Positions 9,345 to 16,126 of a DNA stretch of 64,000 nucleotides are shown here, piece after piece (the stretch's first letter is position 1; every line of letters begins with the position of its first letter). A program made the translations under genes and the position numbers. Under the pieces are notes generated by a model. That model ran no database searches. It worked only from the letters and a program-made list of their open reading frames with translations, and had not been told where the DNA came from. The stretch spans positions 6,042,501 to 6,106,500 of the forward strand of contig CAKKNE010000002.1 of NCBI GenBank assembly GCA_918797485.1, given 5' to 3'. The DNA is from Pelagomonas calceolata. Taxonomy: Eukaryota; Sar; Pelagophyceae; Pelagomonadales; Pelagomonadaceae.

Positions 9345-9864
9345 ATTTTGTAAGCACAGTATGTTTGTCACTTGAGTACTCGCACGTCGCCTACCCCGCG
9401 AGTCGCGAGTCCGTCCGGTCGAGGCGCGGCGTACCCGCGGACTATCGGCGCGTGCGGGATGCATCGGCAGGACGCGCCCGATGAAGGAGTCGAACTGTAG
9501 AGCACGCGTAATAACACTAACGTGACGCTGTCCCCGCCGATCCAGGCGCTTCGCGGCGCGTCCCACGTGCCATGCCCCACACAGGGCTTTGACTCACAGA
9601 CGGCTTTACGCGCCTCAAACGCAGCTCATACGCACGCAGTTGCAGCGAGACGTTGCGGCACATCTGCATTCTTGCTAATCTACACATTCGTAAGCGAAAA
9701 CGGCGCGTTCAAACGTCCTACGGGCGCGTTTTTTGGCGTGCAAATCCATACTGCGGGCTGTCTGCGCTGCAAAAAGCATACGCGACGTGATAAGTTCACT
9801 GCAAAAGGTCGTAGTAATCTTCTCCAACAAATTGTATTAATCTTCTCCAACAAGCTGCACAATA
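9345..9864. other. Intergenic, AT-richer leader of flavodoxin gene
   Basis: 520 bp with no believable frame. Just before the flavodoxin ATG is a 24-bp-spaced direct repeat, TAATCTTCTCCAACAA, at 9814-9829 and 9838-9853. It lies close enough to be in the 5' untranslated region. Base use from about 9600 is clearly less GC-rich than in the neighbouring genes. Confidence 0.5.
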
Positions 9865-10759
9865 ATGAAAGTCTGTATCATCTACGGCAGTGAGTCCGGC
9901 AACTCGGAGCGCGCCGTCAAAGCTATCGCGAAGACGTGGCAGGGGTCGAATTTCGAGATCGGCGAGATCATGGAGGGCGCGACGGCCGCGGTCCGAGGGT
10001 TCGCGGCGCTCGCGGAGCAGTACGACTTCCTGGTCGTCGCGACGTCGTCGAACGGCGAGGGCGACCCGCCGTTCAACTTTCATCCGTTTTTGAAAGCCTT
10101 ATACGCGGCCGACGACGCGGGCGAGAAGCCGCTGACGGGCTGCGGCTTCGCGGTGTTGGGCTTCGGCTGCTCGCACTTCGACACGTTCCAGAATTGCCCT
10201 CGTTTGACGGACAAGCTACTGGCAGACTTGGGAGCGATCCGCGCCGTTTCCCGCGAGGAGTGCGACGACTCGGACGAGGATCATACCAAACAAGCCAAGG
10301 CCAAATGGGGCGACGCTGTCCTCAAGGTCCTGCAATCCGGCAAAATTCCGAGCGCGCACGTCGGCGACTGGGCCGACGCCTGCACGCAGAACGGCGCGAC
10401 GATTCTCGACAAGCACGACGACATGCTCGTCGCGGCCTGCGTGGAAATCAACCAGTGCGTCGGGTGCACCCGACAATTCTTCACTAAGTCATTTCTTGGC
10501 GACGATGCGGCCGTGCTGGCTCGGTCGAGCGGTGAGGAACCGGCATCACCACGCCATCGAGCAGGCGTCGCGTCGATGGCGTGGAGGCCGACGCGACGAG
10601 TCAGCACGAACGCGTCGTAAAACTTTGATTTACACACAGGTCGCGGCGGCCCAGGGGGCGCCGTCCGTGCCGTTGCTCGTCTTCGGCGCGCTGGCCGTCG
10701 CCGCGGCCGGCGTCGCCGTGAGCAAGTTCGCCGCGCTGACCGGCGAAGTCGCCGTCTGA
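9865..10759 (+). CDS. Membrane-anchored flavodoxin-like protein
   Basis: Two exons, 9865-10428 and 10640-10759, joined in phase 0; 227 residues. Residues 1-150 are a flavodoxin fold: MKVCIIYGSESGNSERA is the FMN phosphate loop, followed by VVATSSNGEGDPPFNFHPF and VLGFGCSHFDTFQ around the isoalloxazine. The second exon gives a single hydrophobic helix (VPLLVFGALAVAAAGVAVS), so the FMN domain is held to a membrane by its tail. The intron is an introner element. The likely role is one-electron transfer. A separate FAD/NAD(P)H reductase lies 0.85 kb downstream on the same strand, and the pair could act as a split diflavin reductase (inference). Confidence 0.85.
10437..10639 (+). mobile_element. 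Introner element in flavodoxin gene
   Basis: Starts CTGCGTGG and ends ACACACAG. It is flanked by a perfect 8-bp target duplication, GTCGCGGC, at 10429-10436 and 10640-10647. The intron is 10429-10639: the GT lies in the first target copy and the AG is the element end, so splicing restores the uninterrupted codons. It lies in the same direction as the gene. Confidence 0.93.
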
Positions 10760-10771
10760 TAGAAGACCCTT

Positions 10772-10914
10772 CTGTTCCTCTCCCCAAGTAACACGTACAC
10801 GTACACACACTACTTAGCCTGGTCGGTCCTCGAGGACTTCGACGTCCTGTTCCTCCCCAAGTAACACGTCACACACACACACTACTTAGCCTGGTCCTCG
10901 AGGACCTCGACGTC
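10772..10914. repeat. Tandem duplication of a gene 3' end
   Basis: Unit 10772-10846 (75 bp) is a near copy of 10847-10914 (68 bp), which contains the last codons and stop of the TPR gene on the minus strand. The copy still reads DVEVLED, then diverges by a few inserted bases before its own stop. A CA-repeat of different length separates the units, pointing to a recent slippage-type event. Confidence 0.85.
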
Positions 10915-11418
10915 CGCGAGGATCCGCCGCGCGACCGTTCCCGTTCGCGAGTCGCTCTCGTCGCCGAGGCGAAGCGCTGCGCGGGCGTGCTCGCGCGCGC
11001 CGGCGGCATCGCTCTGGCGGATGCGAATGATCGCGAGATTGCACCGCGTCGTCGCCAAGTCTCGCAGCGCGATGGACGCCTCGAGTTCGGCCGCCGCCTC
11101 CGCGAGGTCGCCGCGTTTCAGCAGAAGCGCGCCCACGTTGCCTCGTACTTCGGCGTACGCCGCGGGTGGGACTTTGTGCTCCTCGGCCGCGTCGATGAAG
11201 GCCTTGTACTCGTCCAAGGCACCGTCGAGGTCGCCCGCTCTTTGTAATACGAGTGCCCGCTCGAATTGTGATTTCAGCGAGACAGTCTGCGAGCCCACAA
11301 CCTCGAAGTTGTCGTCGGTTGCGCGTCGCCGCACAGTCCTGCTTGGTCTATGAGGGAGGAGCAGTGCTGTGGCACCAATAACGAGCGCGCAAACGTGCAT
11401 GGCAACTCTCCGAGGCAT
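10882..11418 (-). CDS. Small TPR-like protein with N-terminal leader
   Basis: A single exon of 178 residues. Residues 1-25 are a hydrophobic leader (MHVCALVIGATALLLP) followed by RRRATDD, which resembles an organelle or secretory presequence. Residues about 50-165 contain two to three helical TPR-type repeats (FERALVLQRAGDLDGALDEY, GALLLKRGDLAEAAAELEAS, AREHARAALRLGDE). TPR proteins act as protein-binding scaffolds; the partner is unknown. It sits between the flavodoxin and reductase genes, on the opposite strand. Confidence 0.75.
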   Translation of the reverse strand: MPRRVAMHVCALVIGATALLLPHRPSRTVRRRATDDNFEVVGSQTVSLKSQFERALVLQRAGDLDGALDEYKAFIDAAEEHKVPPAAYAEVRGNVGALLLKRGDLAEAAAELEASIALRDLATTRCNLAIIRIRQSDAAGAREHARAALRLGDESDSRTGTVARRILADVEVLEDQAK

Positions 11419-11609
11419 CGCTATGCTGCCGAAGTGATCGCTGCGGTCAAACGTGAGACTAGTTGGGCTGCCTTTGTTTCTAAAGTTGCGCTCTCTCCAG
11501 CCAGAGAGACTGCTTTTATCAGCTGCTACGCTGCCGCTGTGGTCGCATGGGTCAACGCTTGGTCTCAGTAGTCCGCCGTGGTCTTATACTAACAGGTGCG
11601 ACGCGCAGC

Positions 11610-12545
11610 ATGGCTGAATTGGCGGCGTGCGAGCCATTTTATGCGGCACCCAGCGGGGGGACGACTGCCGCGTCCTACGCACACCAAGCGCACGCACCGT
11701 CCGGCTTCCACGAGTACACATTAGTAGGAAAGAGAGACGCCGGCCGCGACTCGAAACTGCTCACGTTCGCGCTGCCGGACACAATGCCGACGCTCGGCGC
11801 GAGCGTCATCTCGGGAGTAAAAGTTAAGCAGGAGGTCGCGGGCGAGGAGCTCGACAAGAGCTATTCGCCGACGTCGCCGGCCGAACGAACCGAGACCTTC
11901 GATCTTTTGGTGAAGGCCTACGCCCCGCGCAAGGGCGGCGGCCTCGGCGCGTGGCTCTGCGCGCTGGAGCCGGGCCAGAACGCCTCGATGAAGGTCAAGG
12001 GCGCCAAAAAAATCGTGGACGGCGCGCCGCTCGCGAGGAATCGCTTCAGGCGGATCGGGATGCTGGCGGGCGGGACGGGCGTGGCACCCTTCATGCACCT
12101 CGTCGCCACCCTGCTCGCGGATCCGGAGGACGCGACGCTGCTGGACCTCGTCGTGTCGCACCGGGAGCCGCAGGACGCGCTCTTGGACGCGGAGCTCGCC
12201 GCGCTGGCGGCCGCGAGCGCTGGCCGCCTGCGCGTGCACCACACGTTCTCGCGCGTCACGGAACCCGCGGCGCCGCCGCCGGCCGCGCGCTCGACCGGTG
12301 GAACGGTCTTCGCGTCGACGGGCGCCGGCCGCATCGACGACGCGCTCGCCCGGGCGATGCTGCCGTCGCCGTCGGAGGACGACGTATTCATTCTCGTCTG
12401 CGGCACGGACGGCTTTGTGGGCGACATGGCGGGCCCGATCGAGCGCGTCTACGACGCCGCCGGCAAGAAGTCCAAGGTCCAGGGGCCCACGTTGGGCGTG
12501 CTCGGGCGGCTCGGCTTCCGGCCGGAGCAGGTGTTTAAGCTCTAA
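11610..12545 (+). CDS. FAD/NAD(P)H oxidoreductase, cytochrome-b5-reductase type
   Basis: I start at the ATG at 11610 (MAELAACEPFY, 311 residues); the frame is open back to 11547. The fold is ferredoxin-reductase-like. An FAD-binding barrel comes first, with LDKSYSPTSP in the place of the usual RxYTP flavin motif. The nucleotide-binding half follows, with GMLAGGTGVAPFMHLV and the C-terminal CGTDGFVGDM. It transfers electrons from NAD(P)H to a haem or FMN partner. No membrane helix is present. The tethered flavodoxin upstream is an obvious candidate partner, by inference. Confidence 0.8.
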   Translation: MAELAACEPFYAAPSGGTTAASYAHQAHAPSGFHEYTLVGKRDAGRDSKLLTFALPDTMPTLGASVISGVKVKQEVAGEELDKSYSPTSPAERTETFDLLVKAYAPRKGGGLGAWLCALEPGQNASMKVKGAKKIVDGAPLARNRFRRIGMLAGGTGVAPFMHLVATLLADPEDATLLDLVVSHREPQDALLDAELAALAAASAGRLRVHHTFSRVTEPAAPPPAARSTGGTVFASTGAGRIDDALARAMLPSPSEDDVFILVCGTDGFVGDMAGPIERVYDAAGKKSKVQGPTLGVLGRLGFRPEQVFKL

Positions 12546-13050
12546 GTTTAGGTGTATTTCTACTGGCTATTTCCATAGCATGAGGCCAAACGCGGCGCCC
12601 GCGGCTCGACGACGACGCGGCTTTGGCCACTGATTGGCATAAATTGCTCTCAGAGCCCTCCGGTCGGCCCGAGCGTGCTTTTCGTGCGGGTCGCTCTTCA
12701 GAGCTTCCGTGGGCTAGCGGCCTGTAAAGACACTAGGGATGCCTAGCAAGCAGCAGCTTCAGCTCCTCGCCGTATTGTTGCCGCGCGAGTCCCATAGACC
12801 CGCAGCACTTGCCGCGCGTGCCTGACAGGACCCGCGCAGCACTTCTGCACCGTCCGAGAGCAACGCCGCGTCAGCGCTAGCTCAAAAGGCCTCCTCGCCG
12901 ATCGCCGAGGCAGCGCTTGAGTTCCGCGCCGCGCGCCACCCGGAGAGACCGCCGCGGGCAGGGAAGCGCCGCGCGCCACACCCGCAGCCAGCGCCGCGGG
13001 ACACGGGAAGGGAAGGGACAGCAACCAAAGGTAGCGAGGCCGGCCGTTGC
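12546..13050. other. Intergenic upstream of tRNA-host gene
   Basis: 505 bp holding one copy of the GCTAG palindrome (12713-12736), 315 bp before the next start codon. No other gene, terminator or repeat was recognised. Confidence 0.5.
12713..12736 (-). repeat. GCTAG palindromic promoter-side repeat, copy 1
   Basis: GCTAGCGGCCTG followed by TAAAGACACTAG. It lies 315 bp upstream of the start at 13051. Strand marks orientation: plus is the CTAGTGTCTTAC reading. Confidence 0.8.
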
Positions 13051-14581
13051 ATGTCGAGCTTCCCGTTCGGCAAAAAGAAAGCTTCTATCAATTGGGCGGA
13101 TGAGGACGACTCCAGCGACGACGAGAAGGGAGACGACTCGACCGGGCCGGACGAGCCCGACGTGCCCAGCTCGGACTCCGAGGACGAGGCCGACGCCGCC
13201 GCCGCCGCCGAGGAGTCGGAGGAGGAGCAGGACGCCTCCGACGACGACGAGGCCGAGAGCTCGGAGGAGGACGAGCCCGCGCCCGCCCCCGAGGTAGCGC
13301 CGACCGAGGAGAAGCCCAAGCCGCCGCCGCCGAAGCAGCTCACGAAGAAGGAGCGCAAGGCCCTCAAGGCGAAGGAGCTCGACGACCTCGACGCGCTGCT
13401 CGCCGCCGAGGGCCTCGCGCCGCAGGAGGCGCCCGCGCCCGCGCCCGCCGCGCCGCCCGCGCCGGCGCCGCCGGCCGCCGACGACGGCGACGCCAAGAAG
13501 AAGAAGAAAAAGAAGGGGCGCCGGCCGTCGGCCAAGGCGGACGAGCCCGCGGCGCCGCCGCCGCCCGCCGCGCCCGCCGCGCCGGCCGACGTCAAGGCGC
13601 TCCTCGCCAAAAAGGCCGCCGCCAGCAAAGGATCGAAGTCCGGTGCGCGCGCGGCGTCCCACGCAATTTCCTCAACTCCGTGGCGCAATGGATAGCGTAT
13701 CAGACTTCGAATCTGGGGGTTGCGGGTTCGAGTCCCGTCGGAGTTGTTGTTCGCTTGATGGACTGGAAATCTGAAGGTTATGAGTTCGAATCTCATATCG
13801 GTTTCACCGCGGTACTTGGACTCTTGCAAGATAGTGTGGCCGAGTGGTTAAGGCGGTAGACTTGAAATCTACTCCCGTAAGGGTCGCAGGATTGATTCTC
13901 ACCAATCAATGCGCTTTCGAACCCTGTCACTATCGCGCACGTTGATGATGTGGCCGAGTGGTCTATTAACCTGAGATGGTTAGACCCTAGGCGCTGGTTT
14001 TAGGCACCAGTCTTCGGGCGTGGGTTCGAACCCCACCATCATCACTTGAGTTCAATTCCGCACATTTGTATCCGTGGCCGAGTTGGTCTAAGGCGTTGGA
14101 TTTAAGCCCCAATCTCTTCGGAGGCGTGGGTTCGAACCCCACCGGATGCAATTTGGACCGATTGGCGCAACGGTAGCGCGTCAGATTCCAGTCCTGAAGG
14201 TTACGTGTTCGAATCACGTATCGGTCACACAAAAGTCGCGGGCGCCGCCGCACGGAGTTTCCCGAAACTCACGCGTCCCCCGAACGCAGGCGGCGGCTCG
14301 GCCATGTCGAAGGAGTCCGTCGCGGAGGCGAAGAAGCGCGCCGACGCGTTAGCCAAGAAGAAGAAGGCCGCTGAGGTACCGCGGCCGCGTCCTTAAATCA
14401 CGGCAAGGGGGTGTAGCTCAGTGGCAGAGCGTCCGCTTTGCATGCGGAAAGCCCAGGGTTCAAACCCCTGCTCCTCCAGCCTTACGTACGCCGTCGGTAC
14501 CGGGTTCCCCGAACTCACGCGTTTCCCCCTTCGCAGAAAAAGAAGAACAAGGCCAAGGGCAAGGGCCCGCAGCAGCGCTGA
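13051..14581 (+). CDS. Acidic/Lys-rich protein whose introns host six tRNA genes
   Basis: Exons 13051-13642, 14290-14375 and 14537-14581 join in frame to 240 residues. The protein begins MSSFPFGKKKASINWADED, continues as a long Asp/Glu/Ser acid tract, then has KQLTKKERKALKAKELDDLDALLAAEG, a Pro/Ala segment, and ends in Lys-rich helix (EAKKRADALAKKKKAAE, KKKNKAKGKGPQQR). I do not recognise a family; the layout recalls ribosome- or initiation-factor-associated acidic proteins. Intron 1 (13643-14289) contains five tRNA genes and one relic, intron 2 (14376-14536) one tRNA. Both introns have GT-AG ends, and their last 30 bases are alike (CTCACGCGT then a C run). The exon joins are supported by frame continuity and by the same Lys-rich composition on each side. 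Confidence 0.8.
13674..13746 (+). tRNA. tRNA-Arg(TCG)
   Basis: A 73-nt cloverleaf. The acceptor AACTCCG pairs fully with CGGAGTT, the anticodon loop is CTTCGAA (anticodon TCG, codon CGA), and the T arm has GGTTCGAGT. It has no intron. It lies in intron 1 of the acidic protein gene on the sense strand. No run of four T follows. Confidence 0.95.
13757..13804 (+). pseudogene. tRNA 3'-half relic
   Basis: It has a good T arm (ATGAG TTCGAAT CTCAT) followed by ATCGGTT, and an anticodon-stem 3' strand TCTGA. There is no 5' acceptor strand or D arm before or after it. The 3' part resembles the tRNA-Trp 0.4 kb away. Where Trp has TTCCAGTCC in its anticodon loop, the relic has the reverse complement GGACTGGAA. 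It is probably a pseudogene; a split tRNA half cannot be excluded from sequence alone. Confidence 0.6.
13830..13935 (+). tRNA. tRNA-Ser(TGA) with ectopic T-arm intron
   Basis: 106 nt. The acceptor GATAGTG pairs with CACTATC, the D arm is GGCCGAGTGGTTAAGGC, the anticodon loop is CTTGAAA (TGA, codon TCA), and a class II variable arm has stem CCC/GGG. The T arm is broken between GCAGG and TTCGAAC by 25 nt (13891-13915). Removing them gives a perfect T arm, GCAGG-TTCGAAC-CCTGT, and an 81-nt serine tRNA. The insert splits the Pol III B box. No T4 run follows. Confidence 0.93.
13891..13915 (+). other. tRNA-Ser intron with exact bulge-helix-bulge fold
   Basis: Central 4-bp helix CGCA (13885-13888) with TGCG (13910-13913). 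5' bulge GGA (13889-13891), cut after GG. 3' bulge CTT (13914-13916), cut after CT. Inner stem TTGATT/AATCAA, loop CTCACC. Both cuts fall after the second bulge base, as the tRNA splicing endonuclease requires, and yield the canonical T arm. Confidence 0.88.
13944..14044 (+). tRNA. tRNA-Leu(TAG) with ectopic D-loop intron
   Basis: 101 nt. The acceptor GATGATG pairs with CATCATC, the anticodon loop is TTTAGGC (TAG, codon CTA), the stem is CTGGT/ACCAG, and the T arm is GTGGG-TTCGAAC-CCCAC. The D arm is interrupted by 23 nt (13966-13988). Without them it reads GGCCGAGTGGTCTAAGGC, matching the neighbouring tRNA-Leu(TAA). The only TTTT in the whole tRNA cluster lies inside this gene, at the anticodon loop. 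Confidence 0.93.
13966..13988 (+). other. tRNA-Leu intron with exact bulge-helix-bulge fold
   Basis: Central 4-bp helix GGTC (13960-13963) with GACC (13983-13986). 5' bulge TAT (13964-13966), cut after TA. 3' bulge CTA (13987-13989), cut after CT. Inner stem TAACC/GGTTA, loop TGAGAT. The geometry is the same as in the serine tRNA, although the sequence and tRNA position differ. Confidence 0.88.
14068..14150 (+). tRNA. tRNA-Leu(TAA)
   Basis: 83 nt. The acceptor GTATCCG pairs with CGGATGC, the D arm is GGCCGAGTTGGTCTAAGGC, the anticodon loop is TTTAAGC (TAA, codon TTA), with an A-C mismatch closing the anticodon stem. Class II variable arm. No intron. The next tRNA starts only 5 nt later, so the two must share a transcript. 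Confidence 0.95.
14156..14227 (+). tRNA. tRNA-Trp(CCA)
   Basis: 72 nt. The acceptor GACCGAT pairs with ATCGGTC, the anticodon loop is TTCCAGT (CCA, codon TGG), again with an A-C mismatch at the base of the loop, and the T arm is ACGTG-TTCGAAT-CACGT. It is followed by CACACAAAAG with no T run. It is the last tRNA of intron 1. Confidence 0.95.
14407..14478 (+). tRNA. tRNA-Ala(TGC)
   Basis: 72 nt. D arm GCTCAGTGGCAGAGC, anticodon loop TTTGCAT (TGC, codon GCA), T arm CAGGG-TTCAAAC-CCCTG. The acceptor GGGGGTG/CTCCTCC has a T-T mismatch at the sixth pair and a G-T at the third. It lies alone in intron 2 of the acidic protein gene. No T4 run follows. Confidence 0.93.
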
Positions 14582-14716
14582 GCCTGCGGAAATGCACGAC
14601 AAGCTACCTACGGGCTTCCACGGTCTCGTTTCGCTGTCGAATATAGGAGAATTAACACAAGCAACATATGAAACAGCGTCTCCTTGTTGTTTCGCTGTCG
14701 TTGTAGAATGCTGACG

Positions 14717-14815
14717 CGGCGATGGCGTCCTGAAGCGGTACGCGAGTCACTCGCGCCGCGGCGATGGCGTGATGGGCCACGCCGTCGACGCGACTCGTCT
14801 ACGAGAGTCCATAGG
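14717..14815 (+). repeat. Introner-like core fragment between genes
   Basis: Contains CGATGGCGTGATGGGCCACG and CGTCGACGCGACTCG, recalling the introner interior, but lacks the CTGTGTGG ends. Possibly a decayed copy outside a gene. Around it, 14582-14853 has no gene. Confidence 0.35.
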
Positions 14816-14853
14816 CCAACGACGCCCCGTAGAGAGAATTAATACAAGAAACA

Positions 14854-15678
14854 TTATCGGTCCGCGAGCGCGGCGTCGATACGCCTCCGCTCCTTCGCAG
14901 ACAGGGGCGCCCAGCCGCCCGCGACGAGCCCGTCGAGCGTCACGCCGGCGAAGTGCGTCCGGTGCAGCGAGACGACCTCCAAACCGCGCGCGGCGCACAT
15001 CTTGCGGATCTGCCGGTTCCGGCCTTCCGTGAGCGTGAACTCGAGGAGCCGCGGCGCCTTCGCGTTCGGCGCGCGCACCTCGCAAGGCTTGGTCCTGGCG
15101 ACGAGGGGCTTGGCCTTGCGGTCGCGCTGCGCCACGGTCTCGATCGTCACGCCCTCGCGCAGCGCCCGGAGGTCGTCCGCCGTCGGCGCGCGGTCCACTT
15201 CCACCACGTAGCGCTTCTCCTTCTTCTGCGACGGCCGCAACAGCGCCTCGCACGCGCGCCCGTCGCTCGTCAACAGGAGGAGCCCCGTCGACGGCTTGTC
15301 CAGGCGGCCGACCGTGAAGACGCGCTGGTCGAGGTCGTCGAAGCCGCCCCGGGCGATGACGTTCGACGCGTCGTTGCGGTCGGACGTGCAGGTCACGCCC
15401 GCCGGCTTCCAGTACTTGAGGTACAAGAACGCGTCGCTCGACTTCAGGTCCGCCTTCGCCGCCTCGCGCGCCTCCCAGACCTGGGTCTCGCCGTCCAGGC
15501 GGACCTCGCTGCCGCGCTCCACGGGCGTCCGGCCGTCCGCGACCACGCCGTCGACCGTGACGCGGCCGTCGGCGATGGCCGCGTCGGCCTTGCGCCGCGA
15601 CAGGCCGGGCAGCAGCTTGTTGAGGCGCACGGCCAGCCCCGACGCCTTCGCCGCGAGGAGCAGCACGAAGAGTCGCAT
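14854..15678 (-). CDS. RsuA/RluB-family RNA pseudouridine synthase
   Basis: From the ATG at 15678 the protein has 274 residues: a hydrophobic leader (MRLFVLLLAAKASGLAV), an S4 RNA-binding domain (LNKLLPGLSRRKADAAIADG), and the catalytic domain with VGRLDKPSTGLLLLTSDG, whose Asp is the nucleophile of this family, then EGRNRQIRKMCAARG. It converts uridine to pseudouridine in rRNA; the leader suggests plastid or mitochondrial rRNA. The start codon lies 2 bp after the stop of the next gene upstream on the same strand. The longer in-frame extension to 15825 is the shadow of that gene. Confidence 0.85.
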   Translation of the reverse strand: MRLFVLLLAAKASGLAVRLNKLLPGLSRRKADAAIADGRVTVDGVVADGRTPVERGSEVRLDGETQVWEAREAAKADLKSSDAFLYLKYWKPAGVTCTSDRNDASNVIARGGFDDLDQRVFTVGRLDKPSTGLLLLTSDGRACEALLRPSQKKEKRYVVEVDRAPTADDLRALREGVTIETVAQRDRKAKPLVARTKPCEVRAPNAKAPRLLEFTLTEGRNRQIRKMCAARGLEVVSLHRTHFAGVTLDGLVAGGWAPLSAKERRRIDAALADR

Positions 15679-15680
15679 CG

Positions 15681-16126
15681 TCAGACCACCGCGCGGATGG
15701 CGCCGAGCACCGCCCACGCGCCGCCGAAGCAGGTCAGCCAGAGGCGCTGCGCCGGCGTCGTTTTGGCCGCGTGCAGGCAGTAGGCCGCGACGCCGACGCA
15801 GGTCGTCGTGCCGATCACGCGGCACTCGAAGCAGTCGTCCGTGGGGTCGCGGCTCTTGTCCCGGTCGCCGCGCCCGAAGAGGGAGAAAAAGAGCGGCGCC
15901 AGGGTCGCTGTGGTCTGCTGCTAATGCCTAAAAGCGCTGCTGTTGCTCTCCGATGTGCCTAGGCCTTTAGAGATGGAGCAAGCTGGTCTGGACGCAAGCG
16001 CTGCGATTGCTGCGATTGCTGCGATGGTGCTGGCTTTTTTCAGTTGCTTGAATGAGTTGCACTGCGGCTTTTTGCTGCACTGCGGCCAAATTGCTAGCTC
16101 TAGAGTGTGTTACAGGTCGCTAGCAT
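15681..16126 (-). CDS. DMAC1/TMEM261-like small membrane protein
   Basis: The clear part is exon 15907-15681: LFFSLFGRGDRDKSRDPTDD, then DCFECRVIGTTTCVGVAAYC and a second hydrophobic helix (LWLTCFGGAWAVLGAIRAVV). The DCxxCR-plus-helix pattern is that of DUF4536 proteins such as DMAC1, a complex I distal-arm assembly factor in mitochondria. The frame lacks a Met. A 13-nt first exon (16126-16114, MLAT) joined across a 206-bp GT-AG intron gives 79 residues in frame, but that exon is a guess. The stop lies 2 bp before the pseudouridine synthase start. Confidence 0.5.
16099..16124 (+). repeat. Degenerate GCTAG palindrome copy
   Basis: CTAGAGTGTGTTACAGG followed by TCGCTAGC. It lies 167 bp upstream of the UVRAG-like start and overlaps the proposed first exon of the DMAC1-like gene, so one of the two readings may be wrong. 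Confidence 0.5.

Noticed and set aside
13757-13830. Circularly permuted tRNA (3' half before 5' half)
   Set aside because: No 5' half complementary to ATCGGTT lies between the relic and the next tRNA, and no CCA is encoded.
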